A stretch of 64,000 nt of DNA, from the NCBI GenBank assembly GCA_003550305.1, contig QKYT01000036.1, positions 234,360-298,359 of the forward strand, written 5' to 3'. Numbering within the stretch: position 1 is the stretch's first letter; each line of letters begins with the position of its first letter. The translations under genes and the position numbers were made by a program. The notes beneath the pieces are model-generated. The model was not told the DNA's origin, made no database searches, and saw only the letters and a list, made by a program, of their open reading frames with translations. This DNA comes from Glomus cerebriforme (Eukaryota; Glomeromycota; Glomeromycetes; Glomerales; Glomeraceae). Positions 1-11,556 of the stretch are shown in pieces.

Positions 1-483
1 ATAAGGTCAAAAGAACAATTTGAAGAAAAACATACATATTAACAAATAAAGAAAGATATACTGACTTAGAAAAAAGATGCAAATAACTTAATTGTGGAAA
101 AAAGTTGGAATAAAGATGTAATTAGGTAGCAGAAATATAAAAGGAATAATGATATAAAAAATAAAATATAAGGACAAAATCAACAAAAATAAACTAATAG
201 TAGAAATAAAATAGTAGAAAGAATAATGAAGTAATACAAGAAAAATATAACAAAATGATACAAATAGAGTAGTAATATTAGATTTTTTTTATTTTTNTTT
301 TTATTAAATGTATTAAAGAATATTTTTATTAATAAACAAAATAATTTTTAAATTTTATGAATTGTTTTGACCAGATAAATGGATAATCTATTGGATAACT
401 CGTAGTCTCATATTACTCTATAGTCCTTTTTTTAATCATCAAAAACAATTGCTATCAACTATACCATACAAAAAACTTTTAAA
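1..483. other. A-rich stretch without a recognisable gene
   Basis: The first 280 bases are strongly A-rich on the + strand and packed with stops in all frames. The texture resembles the decayed 3' ends of the LINE copies near 22.5 and 34.2 kb, but no motif can be pinned down. An N sits at 297 within a poly-T run. Nothing else is seen before the TLDc pseudogene. Confidence 0.4.
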
Positions 484-1126
484 ATGTCGAATTCTTATTT
501 GGATCCTAATAGTAAACCAAATGATAATATTTTACTTCCTAGATATATAAATGATGATAGAATTATTGATTCTAAGATTGTTAATTTAAATATCATTCCT
601 CTAATTACAAGATGGATCGATAATTAAAAGCAAATTCGCTTTTGCAAGAGAATTACATTTACCATATGAATTTAAATTATTATTAAGAGGAAGCAAAGAT
701 GGATTCACTCCTAAAAAATTTCATGAATTATGTGATAATATACCTTATACCGTTACATTCATTAAAATAAAAGGAACAGAAGAAATTATTGGAGGATATA
801 ATCCTTTGGTATGGAAGAGCCCACATGTTTTGGAATGGGTTGAAACAAAATATAGTTTTATATTTTCTTTTAAGAATGAGAATAGTTTTAAAGATCCAAT
901 CTTAAGTTATGTAAAGGATATGAATCTTGCTTTACCTTATTGCAATAAAATTGGTCCTGCATTTAGTTCTGATATCTTTATAGCTGCAAGTAAAAGTGAT
1001 GTAGATTCAAAAGAATATAGTATTATTTATTGCAAGCAAAGAAGTTATGAAAAAAAGATAAGAAATACAGAAGGTGGATTTTCTATATAAGATTATGAAG
1101 TTTGAAGAGAAATAATTAACTCTTAA
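484..1126 (+). pseudogene. BTB-TLDc family pseudogene, TLDc part only
   Basis: This is the C-terminal TLDc half of a BTB-BACK-TLDc protein. An ATG at 484 opens a frame that ends in TAA at 625. One base out of frame the TLDc signature follows (LLLRGSKDGF, then a His-Glu-Leu-Cys motif and IIGGYNP, from about 668 to 1087). The ending that reads DEYEV in the intact paralogues is here cut by TAA at 1088 and TGA at 1103. No BTB or BACK domain is found upstream. TLDc domains in other eukaryotes are linked to oxidative-stress resistance and V-ATPase regulation; the role in these fungal proteins is unknown. One frameshift plus two stops make this a dead copy. Confidence 0.85.
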
Positions 1127-3352
1127 ATAATTTGTTTAAAATTTTTCTAATTTTATTTGTTTGTTTATTTATGATTTTAAAAGTTTAAACAAAAAATTAT
1201 TGAATATTTAAGAATTTATATGTGCCAACAATATATATTTAAAGATGGAGATTAAATTATTAATGTTAAATTCACTATTTGTACTTTTCCTTCTATATTA
1301 ATAAATTTATTTTAACTGTTTCTTTATTGGATAACTTTTAAATATATTAAATATATTCTAACTGTAATTATAGTAAAAGATTATTTGTAATATAAAGTCA
1401 ACTTAAGAGTTAAGATTGGATTTTTGAAGTCATCCTTATTTTAGTATCTGATCTACCCGTTATCAATCCATGTCAGAACACTACGGCGAACTGGTAGGTG
1501 GCGTGATTATTAATGATTTTTTTTTATAATTTTTTTTTGTAATTGAGATAATTTTTTATAAATCGGATATACAGTATGTTATCTGATATGAACCTTTGAT
1601 TTTTTTGATAAATCACATGAAAAAAAATTTTAAAATAGACAGTTTTTCATTATTTTGAATAATATTCTATATTTGATCATATAAGCATATTAAAGTTCTT
1701 ATACTATACGAGAATCAGGACTGTCAGACTAAAAATATTCTTCATAGTGAAGTCTTTTAAAGTATTTAATAACATAAATTGTAAACATAATTTATATCAT
1801 TTTAATATAGCTAATATACATATTTTTATTTTGTTCAGCATTAATATCAATATTAGCTATAAATAAAAATTTTAAGCCATCTAATTTTCCTGAATATAAA
1901 TCAGAATGGTTTAAGCTCATTGATCTGGTGCGAAGAGCGGGTTACGCTAGTACTAATACAAATTAAAGTAATTAAGTGTGACAATAAGACGCCATAACGC
2001 GTGGTTAATAGCAAAACTTTTGAGCTATCTTAGTATTTTGAATTCAAATCATGTTTAAATTTAATTCAGTTCATGAAAACAATTTATAATTAAACAAATA
2101 ACAAATATACTTTAAAATCCTTTTTAATAATAGACGTTTTATTTAGGTATATTACTATACACATAATTATTTTAAAATTGGTTATCAATACAAAAAAAAA
2201 AATATTGTAGAAAATCTCCATAAATCAGGATTGAATAAAAACCATAAAAGTTGATTAAATTTTTCTCTAAAGATTCCGATTCCTTAAAAATTTTGTATTT
2301 AAGTATCCTAAGGATTTGTAATTTTATGGATTCTTTAAGGATATTTTAACAAGTTATAAGGATTTCTAAAAGATCCGTAAAATTACAAAATCTTTAAAGA
2401 TTCTAGAGTGATCTAAGGACTCAGAACTTCTTAAATGAAATTACTGATAATATAATAAATTTATTTAAATATTTTAATAAATTAGATTTTATTATGCCTA
2501 ATAATCGATCTGTAATAATATCTGAAAAATATTCATGTTGTAAATATTCAATTTGAAATACATTAAAGAAATGTATATTATTTACTCTAAAACATATTTT
2601 TTTTAAATGTGATATCATGATTTATTGTAAACGCTAAAATTATATACTAAGATTTAGTTTAAGACGTAAATTTATTATTCTACAAAATTTTTTAAAATGA
2701 AATCAATGCATATTATTCAAAATCATCTATTGTATTAAAATATTTTTAAGGCATAAATTTTCAGATACTAAACATATTATATCATATGACCACCTGATGT
2801 AGTCGTAAGAAATGATTATAATCGCTCAACTTTCAAATAAATTCTCTATGAATAAAAAAATCAAGACTTTTTTATTAAAATAAAGTGACTTATGCGATCC
2901 AAAAAATTTATACCTTTATTACATTGGATTTTGTACATAATAAAAAAAATGCTAATTGAAAACTCGATCAAACATAAATTACATTGAAATTATTCTTGTC
3001 ATAATAAAAGAATAAATATCTGGCATCGAATCAAAAAAATTTTTTTCCCTATATTGTACATTCAGAAATTATGAATTAATTTATAATTTATATACTGTCC
3101 AAATTTCTTTTTTTTTGAAGTGATTTCCTGTTTCAAGTGATTTCCCAAATTTTATTATTAATAATCCCAAATTTACTTATCGGCAATGAAGTGCAAGTAC
3201 TGTAGTAATTTATTGATGATTATCACTACTAAGTTTAGAACTAAACTTGAAATAAAACAAGTTTTAAACAATATTAACTATTTAACTGAAATTCCGAACA
3301 TATTATTTCTCATTCTTTTTTTTTTTAAAAAAAAAAAAGAAAAAAAAAAAAA
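1127..3352. other. Intergenic, no supported gene
   Basis: No gene is supported. A short coding-looking stretch on the + strand (about 1868-1965, ending around RRAGYAST) is open but matches no family I recognise. The bases encoding GGGTTACGC at about 1940 recur near 27028. Minus-strand ORF 2421-2618 is low-complexity chance sequence. Poly-T/poly-A at 3311-3352 directly precedes the BTB-TLDc start. Confidence 0.5.
2311..2401. repeat. Imperfect inverted repeat
   Basis: Two arms of about 30 bases (near 2312-2345 and 2362-2400), each built on the core GTAAAATTACAAA or its complement, face each other across a short loop and would form an AT-rich hairpin. It may be a relic of a small transposon. 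No terminal duplication is evident. Confidence 0.4.
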
Positions 3353-4845
3353 ATGGCAACGCAATTTTTACCAAATTTATCGCAAGACTTGACAAAGCTT
3401 TTAGACAATAAAAAGAATTATGATTTTATTATTAATGTTGGTAATTATAATAATAATATTGGAAGAGAATTTTCTGCACATTCAATTATCCTCGAAACAA
3501 GATCAGCTTATTTTGAAGATGCACTTTCTAATGGGTTGGCAAGAAAAGAAAATAATATTTTTATTTTAGATTTTCCTGATATTTCTGTTAATTTGTTTAA
3601 TATTTTAATTAGGTAATATACAATTAAAGTACGATTCTATTAATGCAAATTTTAAATTAAACCAAAAATTTTGTATTTTATTTTAGATACATTTACGGTG
3701 GTACCATTAATATTGAACATAAAGAAGCTGCAGAAATATTGAATCTTTTAGTTGCTTGTGAAAAACTCAAACTTAAAGAATTATACGATTTTATTCAAGA
3801 TTATTTTATTGAAAATCATCAAGCTTGGCTCTTTCAAAATTTTGGTTTAATTAAGCAAATCAGTTTTAAATACTCTGAGTTTACTAAGCTACAAAATTAT
3901 TGGAAGAAAATTGTTTGTGAACAACCTGAGATTTTGTTCAATGCTATTGATTTTACATCTGTAGACAAAGAGACATTATTGTCGCTTTACAAAATGGAAG
4001 ATTTATGTATGGGAGAAAGTGAATTGTGGGATCATATTATTCGTTGGGGGAAAGCGCAACATAGTGAATTACCAAAAGAAATTATTAATTGGACAACAAA
4101 TGATTTTGGTATATTAAAGAAAACTATAGAAGATTTTATACCTCATATTAGGTTTTATGATATCTCATCTGATGACTTTTATTATAAAATCATGCCTTAC
4201 AGTACAATTCTTTCTAATGATTTGTATCAAGATCTTTCAGGATACCATTTAGTATCAAATTGGCAACCTAAATTTAATAATCTTATATCCAGAAACGTTA
4301 TAATTCCTATTGATTCTAAACTAATTAATGGTGAACAAGCCGCATTGATTTCTTCTTGGATTCAAGGAAATGAAGAAAACAAAATATCAACCAAATTTAA
4401 GAAGATTTATTATGAATTTCAATTGCTTACTCGTGGAAGTCGTGATGGATTTACAGGTGAGATATTTCATAAAATGTGTGATAACAAAGGTCCTACAATT
4501 ACAATTATGAGATTAAAAAATGAATCATCAATTCTTGGAGGTTATAATCCGATTAATTGGGATTATACTAAGCATGGAAATTATGAACTAACTCCAGATA
4601 GTTTTATTTTTAGTTTAGATAAAGAAATAATTTTGTCCAAAGTTCAAAATAATGATAATGCTATAAAACAAAGTGCTAATTATCGTGGTCCAAATTTTGT
4701 TGATTTACAATTAGCTTCTATTTTTAATGTATCACTTGGTGTTAAATTTAAAAAAATTGCATATTATAAGGAAATACATAATGAAGGAGATTTTATTGTT
4801 GATGAATATGAAGTTTTTAGTGTAGTTAGAAAAAGAAATAAATAA
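3353..4845 (+). CDS. BTB-BACK-TLDc domain protein (two exons)
   Basis: Exons are 3353-3612 and 3687-4845, giving 472 aa. The 74-nt intron is GTAATA...TTTTAG, phase 2, splitting the Arg codon in LIRYIYGG. The ATG at 3353 is the first in frame after a poly-A run. An N-terminal BTB/POZ fold (about residues 20-130; key motifs YDFIINVG, FSAHSIIL, SAYFEDAL, YIYGG) is followed by a BACK-like helical region (about 130-260). A C-terminal TLDc domain (about 290-470) carries LLTRGSRDGF, GGYNP and DEYEVF. BTB-BACK proteins commonly act as dimerising adaptors, often for Cullin-3 ubiquitin ligases; TLDc is a stress-linked domain. Coupling of the two here is inference from family knowledge. The copy at 23.4 kb is its decayed paralogue, and the gene at 55-56.6 kb has an intron at the same site and phase. 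Confidence 0.93.
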
Positions 4846-5499
4846 ATTTAATTTAAATATTTAACAAAAGAAGAAAATTATATTTATGAATAAAAATATA
4901 AAAAAAGTTTTACAATAAAATTTTTGATAATTCAGTTATTTTGAAACTTTTTTTTTTTTTTTTTTGTAAATGAACTAAGCAATATTTTAATTTTCCCTGT
5001 TAACATGTTAATATTTGACATAATAATATTAATTTTAACGTAAATTAAGTTTGAGTTTTTTTTATAAGCAATCAGAAAATACTATAAATTTGTCTATTTT
5101 TAAAACAAAATAATATTGAACAATTGGCACAAAGTTCGTCATTTTTTGAAAAAAAATAATGAATGGGTATAAGTTATTATCTTTTCTTAGAGCTTAAGTT
5201 TGTTAACATAATCCGTGCCTAAAATCATTATATATTATAAATTTACGGGTATTGCTAAACATCGCCTGGGCGATCATCGCCTTTACCAGCATTAGGATAG
5301 AACTTGGGGCAGAATTAAGAATACGAATGTAACTCCGCCCAAAATGCTATCCTAATGCTGGTAAAGGCGATGTTTAGTAATTTTCATTGACAATTGTGAT
5401 TCAAAATTAGATATTTAATAAATTAGAAATTTGCAAAAAAGAAAATCTATTTTTTAGTTACGTATCAAAACTTTAATATTGCAATGTTTTAAAGATGGT
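4846..5499. other. Intergenic 3' of the BTB-TLDc gene
   Basis: AT-rich sequence with a poly-T run near 4950. Apart from the foldback element at 5251-5381 nothing is seen. Confidence 0.5.
5251..5381. mobile_element. Small GC-rich foldback (MITE-like) element
   Basis: The ends are inverted: ATTGCTAAACATCGCC on the left and its complement, with one mismatch, on the right. The right arm holds CTATCCTAATGCTGGTAAAG. The left arm holds the complement but is interrupted by a 15-base insertion (TGGGCGATCATCGCC) that repeats neighbouring sequence. The loop is about 45 bases. It stands out as GC-rich in an AT-rich background. No clear target duplication was found, so the superfamily is unknown. Confidence 0.6.
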
Positions 5500-5937
5500 T
5501 TAAAGGATAAAATTTTTAAAATAGATAAACAATAAATAAAAAACATTAAAAACATATTAAAATCGATGTATAGTCATAATGAAAATGAAGTTCATTGGAT
5601 TTTTTTTATTAATATGGTATTGGTTGTGATATTGATAAAAACAAAGAATTGGAATTGTATTTATTGGCTATTGATAATAAAAATTTTTTAAATCAAAAAT
5701 ATACAAATGCGTATTTGTTAGAAGAAAGTGAGAATGAATTTGATATATTCCAGAAGATTAATACTTACTATCATTGTTTTATTATAAAGATATTATTTTA
5801 GTTAAACTAAAGTAAGTTATATAAATATTCAGAATCTGCTAATAAGGATGACTCAATGGCTCAATATCAATTAGGATATTACTTTCAATATGTTCAAGAG
5901 GTAGCGAATGATTATGAAAAGGCACTTGTATTGTAAA
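5500..5937 (+). pseudogene. Sel1-repeat protein pseudogene (N-terminal part)
   Basis: Reading across frames, this matches the N-terminal half of the Sel1 proteins: a HNENE motif (HNHKENE in intact copies), then GIGCDID, ELYLLAID, NEFDIFQKIN, and a first repeat AQYQLGYYFQYV followed by YEKAL and a stop near 5936. Frames change several times and stops interrupt it. The GYYFQYV form of the repeat is closest to the intact gene at 24.9-26.4 kb, which fits a shared origin by block duplication, though that gene lies on the opposite strand relative to its neighbours. Confidence 0.8.
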
Positions 5938-7358
5938 GCCTATATCATACAGTATGATCACTATAACACCATAACAAAAGTTCTAATGATTCGGGTCCAT
6001 TCAATAAATTATGGTAACTAATACAGTGGCCTTTGTTGACATTTGATATACAATTTTATCTTTATGTACAGTAAACTTTTATTTTGTGGAGATAGACAGA
6101 TAATATCTTGTGTTTATTAGTATTTTATTAAAAAATATTTAATCAAATTTTTTTTATCGATTTTATTGCTTAATAAAATTTTCTTAATAATGCATTGCCA
6201 TTACTAAACACATGTAATCTTAAATTTTTGAATCTTTAACAAATATTGAAAAAAGTTTTTTTTTAATAATAACTTTTTTTTTATAAATTATAAAAATAGA
6301 CGTCGAGGAGAATATTTTTTTTCTTCAAAAACTTCCTAAATCAACACATGCCATTTTATAAAAAAAAAAAAAGATAAACAAAAATATCTAATTTAAGTTA
6401 TTGCTAATTTATTAACTTATCTGTTATTCACTTTGTGTCATATTTTAGATTCAAATTTGGAATGTGCCAGAAGGTTGTTTTTTTTGACTTTAAGGTAACT
6501 TTTGCAGATAGTCTCATTGCTATTTTTCTTTAGTTACATTAACTTTTTCTTTATCCTTTAGGTTCAAATTCGAAATGTTCTTTTCAATGAGTCAAGTCAA
6601 TTCCCACATTAAAAATAATCATTTTGCTATTCATATTTGATTTCTCTTTGTTCTATCTTATATTGTATATAGTGATAATGCTTATGTTTGGTTGATCGGT
6701 TGGATCAAATTTATCATGAAATAGATAAAAGATGGATATAATTTTAGTCATTTTACTATTTTTAATTGATTTACTGGCAAAGTGATTGAAAATTAAATTA
6801 GTATATAATGCAAATGACTTTTATTTAAATTTGTTTATGTAATTATGAATGAAGTTGAAATCAGTGCTAAAGAATAAAAAAATTTTTTTTTGCTCCTTAG
6901 ATAATTTAAATAAACTATGCTAAACTACTTTTGCAAATAATGTAAAACCTTTGTCTTTATTTTATTTTTCATAACAAAATACGTGATTATCAGTAAAAAC
7001 TTATACATTCAAATTATATTTATTTGATTATTTTTAGAAATTCAATTCAATTTGAATGTTTATCAAATTTCTTTGATGATGACATCCAAAATTTTATTAC
7101 AATTCTTAACATTCTAATTTTTAACAGTTATAAAATTAAAATTTTTATTACAAAAAAAAAAAAAATTTATTTTATTTAATTTAAAATATTGTTATAAATA
7201 ATAAATATAAAATAAAAAAAAGTGACACAAATAAAAAAATATATAGTCTATTTTTAATTTTATTTTCATTATTAACATAAATTTTCAAAAAAAAAAAAAA
7301 AAAAAATCCATTAATTTTACAGACTATAATAACGTAATAATGATAAATGTTTTCTTAC
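5938..7358. other. Intergenic between Sel1 pseudogene and kinase gene
   Basis: No gene is supported. Two loosely similar stretches (about 6445-6480 and 6560-6590, both containing TTCAAATT and GAAATG-type motifs) may be an old direct repeat. Otherwise it is AT-rich with long A and T runs. Confidence 0.45.
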
Positions 7359-8997
7359 CTAATCAGGAATAACACAATCAAAACATTCCGAGGTATAAAC
7401 ATCAACTCCTTTTACGAATAAAACATTATTTTAACAATTTAATGAGTTTAACAAAAAGGAAAACAAAAATTTATAAATATTTACCTGTTGTATTTCTTGA
7501 AGATATAAATTCTTCTTGATTTGAACAATTTATAGGTTCGGGTAAATTTGATAAAGTGAGAAGTCGACTTTTGTAAATTGCTTGAGTATGTGTTTCATAT
7601 AATTGTGTTTTTGTTGTTGATTTTGTAATTGGAGTAAAATTATATTTTAATTCTGGTAATTCTTCAAATTGTTTTGGAATGTGACTATCATCAATAAATT
7701 TACGTATTTCATTATAAACTTCATAAGAAGTTGGACGATTTTCTGGAATTGCATTCCAACATTTTTGAATTAAATCTTTTAGAAATTCTGGTGTTTCGTC
7801 TCTTATTTTTGGACGTTTACCACGACAAATATCCAATGCAAGATAATGATCATGTGGTTCATCATTAAATGGAGGAATTATAGAAATTATTTCATTTATA
7901 ATAATACCCAATGAATATACATCAGATTTTTGTGTGTATTCTTTTCCACGTAATATTTCAGGTGCCATGTATGGCATTACTCCATAAATTTTTCTACTAT
8001 CTGCTTCATCTGCTGGTTTGCAAAATCCAAAATCACTAATAACTGTACCAATATCTATCCTCGTGGATTGCAAAACATTCCCTAAGTGAAGATCTTTATG
8101 AATTGAATTATTTGCATGAATAATTTTAAGTCCATAAGAGATATGATCTATAATATCGAATTTTTGTAATTGAATTAAAATTTTGATCAAGATAAGAACG
8201 TAAACTACCATTTTCCGCAAATTGTAATACCAGTACATAATTCTGTGTATTAGGCTCTTCAGTAATTCCATAACATCCCAATATACCAATATTATAAAAT
8301 TTTTGGCTAAAAAATTTTATCTGTAATTTTGATAAAAAAATAATTGAATAAAAAAGTATAAAAATAGCTTAAATTTAATTAATATTTATTCAATTTTACA
8401 AACCTCATTTATAAAATCTTCACTTATTTTATTATTTGATGAATTATTGAATACTTTTAAAGCAACTGTAAATGGACCAGATCTTTTCCAGTTATTAGAT
8501 TCTTTTTTCCATTCATTAATTTTTCCGTCTATCCAAGTGGCTGAATATACTTTAGCAAAACCCCCTTCGGCTATATATTTAATATCATTAAATCTATCAT
8601 ATGGAACCCATTCTAGTATTCTAAAACGACTCATAGCTGAAAGTTGATTATCTTGTATTAATTTGTCAATAACTTTATTTCCACTAGTCCACTTATCAAA
8701 ATCTTGTTGAAAGTGTTTCGAATTACAAGGATAACACCATATGTAATCTATATATGTTTGAAAACATTCTTTACATTTTCCATAAAGCATACGTCTTTTT
8801 TCTTGTTCATCAGTTTCTTTTTCATAACATCCTCCACAAAAACAACTATAATCAACTTCTTGATTACATTTTTCACATAAAACAAGATCATAATTCTTAA
8901 ATTTCGCTCTTCTTTCGTCATAATCCAAATCATAATCCAAAATTAAAATATTTTTCTTTTTCTTTTTCTTTTGGAATATTTTTTTCAAAATTTCCAT
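7359..8997 (-). CDS. TKL-type protein kinase with Cys-rich N-terminus, frameshifted
   Basis: Three exons on the minus strand: 8997-8404, 8320-7485 and 7408-7359. Introns are 8321-8403 (donor GTTTGT, acceptor ACAG) and 7409-7484 (donor GTAAAT, acceptor AAAAG). Exon 1 (198 aa) has a Lys-rich start, paired cysteines (CEKC, CFCGGC, GKCKEC, WCYPC) suggesting zinc binding, then the kinase N-lobe with loop AEGGFAKV (about 144-150) and ALK lysine about 181. Exon 2 carries HKDLHLGN, DFG and APE motifs, so the catalytic residues are present. Exon 3 adds only the C-terminus, ending DCVIPD. The reading frame shifts by one base near 8161-8190, next to a run of five A, between NFNSIT and KFDIID. This is either a sequencing error or an inactivating mutation. 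The family is expanded in arbuscular mycorrhizal fungi; substrates are unknown. A decayed paralogue lies at 27.8-28.8 kb. Confidence 0.85.
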
Positions 8998-9590
8998 ACT
9001 AATTATGCTGTAAAAATATAAATATTATATGAAAAATTTTTCTTTGGAGTTTTTTTTAAATTACAAATGAATGACTTTCTAAATGACTAAATTGGCAAAT
9101 TTTTCGGAGTTCATGATTGACACTAACCAAATTTATCGTCATTGACTTTTGTGGCAACACAAAATTTTGATAGTTAATTTTTAATGTGACGATGATAATC
9201 AAAAAGTTTTTTATTTATTTTTTTTTTGCGTATTGTTTTCTTGATTTTTACGATTTTTACGCCAAAAAATCAGTGGACGAAAAAAAGTTGTTAAGTTTAG
9301 ACCTAAATTTAAATAAGCAAGTTTTAACGGTTATTTAATAACCTAATAGTTTTATTTTTTAAAAAAAGGTCGAGCAATTTTTACATTCGTTTGAGAATTT
9401 ATCAAAGTGATAATAATCTTGAAATTCTTTTTTTTATTAATAATAAACATAATGTTAATGTTACAATAAGATGTTATCGTGTCAAAATTTTGAATTTCCT
9501 TAAACAAATAAAACAGTCTCAACACGTAACGTAAAAAATTATTCCCAAAAAAATAAAATTATCACATGATATGTCGTCTCATTAACATAC
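8998..9590. other. Kinase upstream region
   Basis: No gene. Sequence near 9100-9190 (GACTTTTGTGGCAACACAAA region) has a recognisable counterpart upstream of the kinase pseudogene near 28990-29020, so homology of the two blocks extends beyond the coding part. Confidence 0.5.
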
Positions 9591-9620
9591 TTAATTTGGA
9601 TTAGCACTTTCTATATAAAG
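9591..9620 (+). promoter_or_regulatory. Sel1-family promoter block with TATA box
   Basis: TTAATTTGGATTAGCACTTT followed directly by CTATATAAAG. Close relatives occur upstream of other Sel1 copies (26466-26495, 30053-30080, 49086-49112 and 46178-46213). It stands about 30 bases before the decayed Sel1 fragment at 9640. A core promoter function is inferred from recurrence and the TATA box. Confidence 0.6.
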
Positions 9621-9639
9621 CAACAAGGAATTTTTTTGT

Positions 9640-9945
9640 GAAAATTTTTTTAATAAATTAGAAAATAATTTAAACGAATGGATAAAAATTATTGCAAAAT
9701 CAAGAAAATAAATTTTGGTTTACCAGTATTATTAGATTTTTTTTTTTTTTATCAAAATTGTATCGGTTGTGATGTTGAAAATTTTTTTAATTCAAAATTT
9801 TATTAATATATAATGTTATTTTAGGTTATTATAAAAATATTATTTTAGATATAATAAACTTAAATGGGATTATAAAATACTTGGAACTGGGTAAAAAAAG
9901 ATGATTCGATAATTTAATATCAATTAGGTTATTATTTATTATGAT
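9640..9945 (+). pseudogene. Sel1-repeat protein remnant
   Basis: A heavily decayed N-terminal part of a Sel1 protein. Legible pieces are NEWIK, the TTTTGGTTTACCAGTATTAT stretch (WFSSIIG region), tatcggttgtgatgttg (IGCDV), and KKDDSI then YQLGYY, with frame changes and stops throughout. It keeps the family promoter block just upstream. Confidence 0.7.
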
Positions 9946-10204
9946 TGAACTATACAATTATAATAAAACATTAAAAAAATTAAATATAAAATAATTACTA
10001 GTATTTTCATAACTGGCTGTAACCTGTAATAAATATTTTCTTACTTTCATTATTAATAAACTTAATAATTTCAAAAAAAAAAAATTTTTTTGTTAATTTG
10101 AATGTATTTATATTGTAATATTAAAATATTATAAAATTAATAAAATGTTATTATATTATATTATAAAGCTATATAAATTTTTTATTATATAATGTAAAAA
10201 AAAA
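9946..10204. other. AT-rich spacer
   Basis: Only AT-rich sequence with A runs; nothing recognisable. Confidence 0.4.
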
Positions 10205-10850
10205 TAAATATTACTATTTATCATTTTTCCTTTCACACTCTAAGAATTCATTTAACATATTACTAGGATCATAATTCAGATCTGCTGAACCTAGCTGTGC
10301 TGGAGAGTATTAGAATATCTTTCTCTACTATTATCATTAATATTAATTATAAAGTCAACAATATTACCAATAGCTAATTCAGTTCTTGAATAAGATTCTG
10401 ATGGCATAGTAAGTAATTATCACTATTATTTGCTATTTTATTTGTATCCTCCAAATTACTATTAATCGAAGCAATATTAATACTTTCTCTTAATTCACTT
10501 TTAGTAAGATTTTTACCAATATATCTCAATTCTTTTTGGATATTATTTATATAATAAAATCAAATCTTAGCTATAGTTTCAAGCTTATTTAAAGATAAAT
10601 TGGTACTATTTTTTCCTAAAATCCAATTAAGAGTTAAGAAATTTCTTTCACAATTATCTTGAGTTGGATTAATAGAAAAAATTTAGCAGGTAAGTTTAGC
10701 CAAATATTACAGTTGTATTTTGATCGATCCTCACCATAAATTTAAATCTATGAAGTTGAGCCATTAATTCTTCACTTTCTTTTCATGTATAATCAAGACC
10801 TTACCATATTTCAATTGCAACTTTTTACCTACAATTAAAAAAAAAATTTT
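10205..10850 (-). pseudogene. hAT-type transposase C-terminal remnant
   Basis: On the minus strand the stretch NPTQDNCERNFLTLNWILGK, then TNLSLNKLETIAKI and YYINNI, matches the C-terminal dimerisation region of hAT transposases (family pattern: Pro, Cys-Glu-Arg, aromatic, then Asn-Arg-Leu and a Leu-rich helix). It is followed by RYIGKNLTKSELRES and an acidic tail. In-frame stops (for example after KI) and at least one frameshift show the copy is dead. No terminal inverted repeat or 8-bp duplication was located. Confidence 0.65.
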
Positions 10851-10929
10851 TTATTAATTTATTTTTTAATTTATTTATTGTAATTTATAATATTATAATT
10901 AAATACTTTGATAGTGTAGATGAAGATAA

Positions 10930-11100
10930 TAAGCCAAAATAGAGGCCTGCAACGGGCCAGGTCCAGGCTCAAAATCCAGTTCGGACCCGCTCAGAATCTA
11001 AGTCCAGGCCGGCAAATATTAGTCAATTTGCTAAAAAATTTTTTTTGTGAAATCACGTGAACTATATAAATTTTGGCCTGAATTAACATGGCGATCCTGC
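10930..11100. other. GC-rich islet
   Basis: About 80 bases from 10940 are much richer in G and C than anything around them, with repeats of CCAGG and CCGG type. No reading frame or structure explains it; transferred or transposon-end DNA is possible. Confidence 0.35.
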
Positions 11101-11134
11101 GATGACTGCGCCACAATAAATTTCGATCATGATT

Positions 11135-11556
11135 CAATCCTTACCAGGTTTGTGGCGCAGCTAACCGATGTGGCGCAACAAAAAATCATAAAAAGAAAAT
11201 TTTTTATATTAAAATATAACCTTTAAAGGTTACTAAATATACCTAATTTCGGCTGCTCTGCAAGTATACTTAGAGTGTTAAAAGTAGTTTTAAATATCAT
11301 TATTGACTTATTTGACAAAAATTTTATTTTCGTCAAATCCATTTTTGGCAAATACGGTAAAATCAATCATTTATATGTTAAGTCAAAAATGGCATTTTAA
11401 ACCTCCTTCCAAAGCATAGGTAAACTTGCAGAGCAGCCGAAATTACATCTACAGTAAAATTTAAAAGCTTTATGACAAAGAAAAAAATTGGTATGTATTT
11501 TTTTGAAAAATTACTGCGCCACAAACCTGGCACAGATTTCAGACGTGCAATCCTTA
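11135..11556. mobile_element. Foldback element with 9-bp target duplication (MULE-MITE-like)
   Basis: A perfect 9-base direct repeat CAATCCTTA lies at 11135-11143 and 11548-11556. Just inside, the left end CCAGGTTTGTGGCGCAG (11144-11160) has its exact complement at about 11514-11530. A 9-bp duplication is characteristic of Mutator-like (MULE) elements. The right arm extends 17 bases further than the left, so the left terminus has probably lost a few bases. No transposase is inside: it is a non-autonomous element, carrying a second element nested within it. Confidence 0.7.
11244..11445. mobile_element. Nested element with 21-bp inverted ends and TA duplication
   Basis: Perfect 21-bp inverted repeats (core TTTCGGCTGCTCTGCAAG, 11245-11265 and 11424-11444) enclose about 160 bases. 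The arms continue imperfectly for about 10 more. Each end is bounded by TA (11244-11245 and 11444-11445), the duplication made by Tc1/mariner-type transposases. It sits inside the MULE-like element, so it inserted later. Confidence 0.6.

Noticed and set aside
1930..1960. Possible tRNA-like GC-rich segment
   Set aside because: No B-box (GGTTCGA) or cloverleaf arms could be found; no tRNA was seen anywhere in the window.
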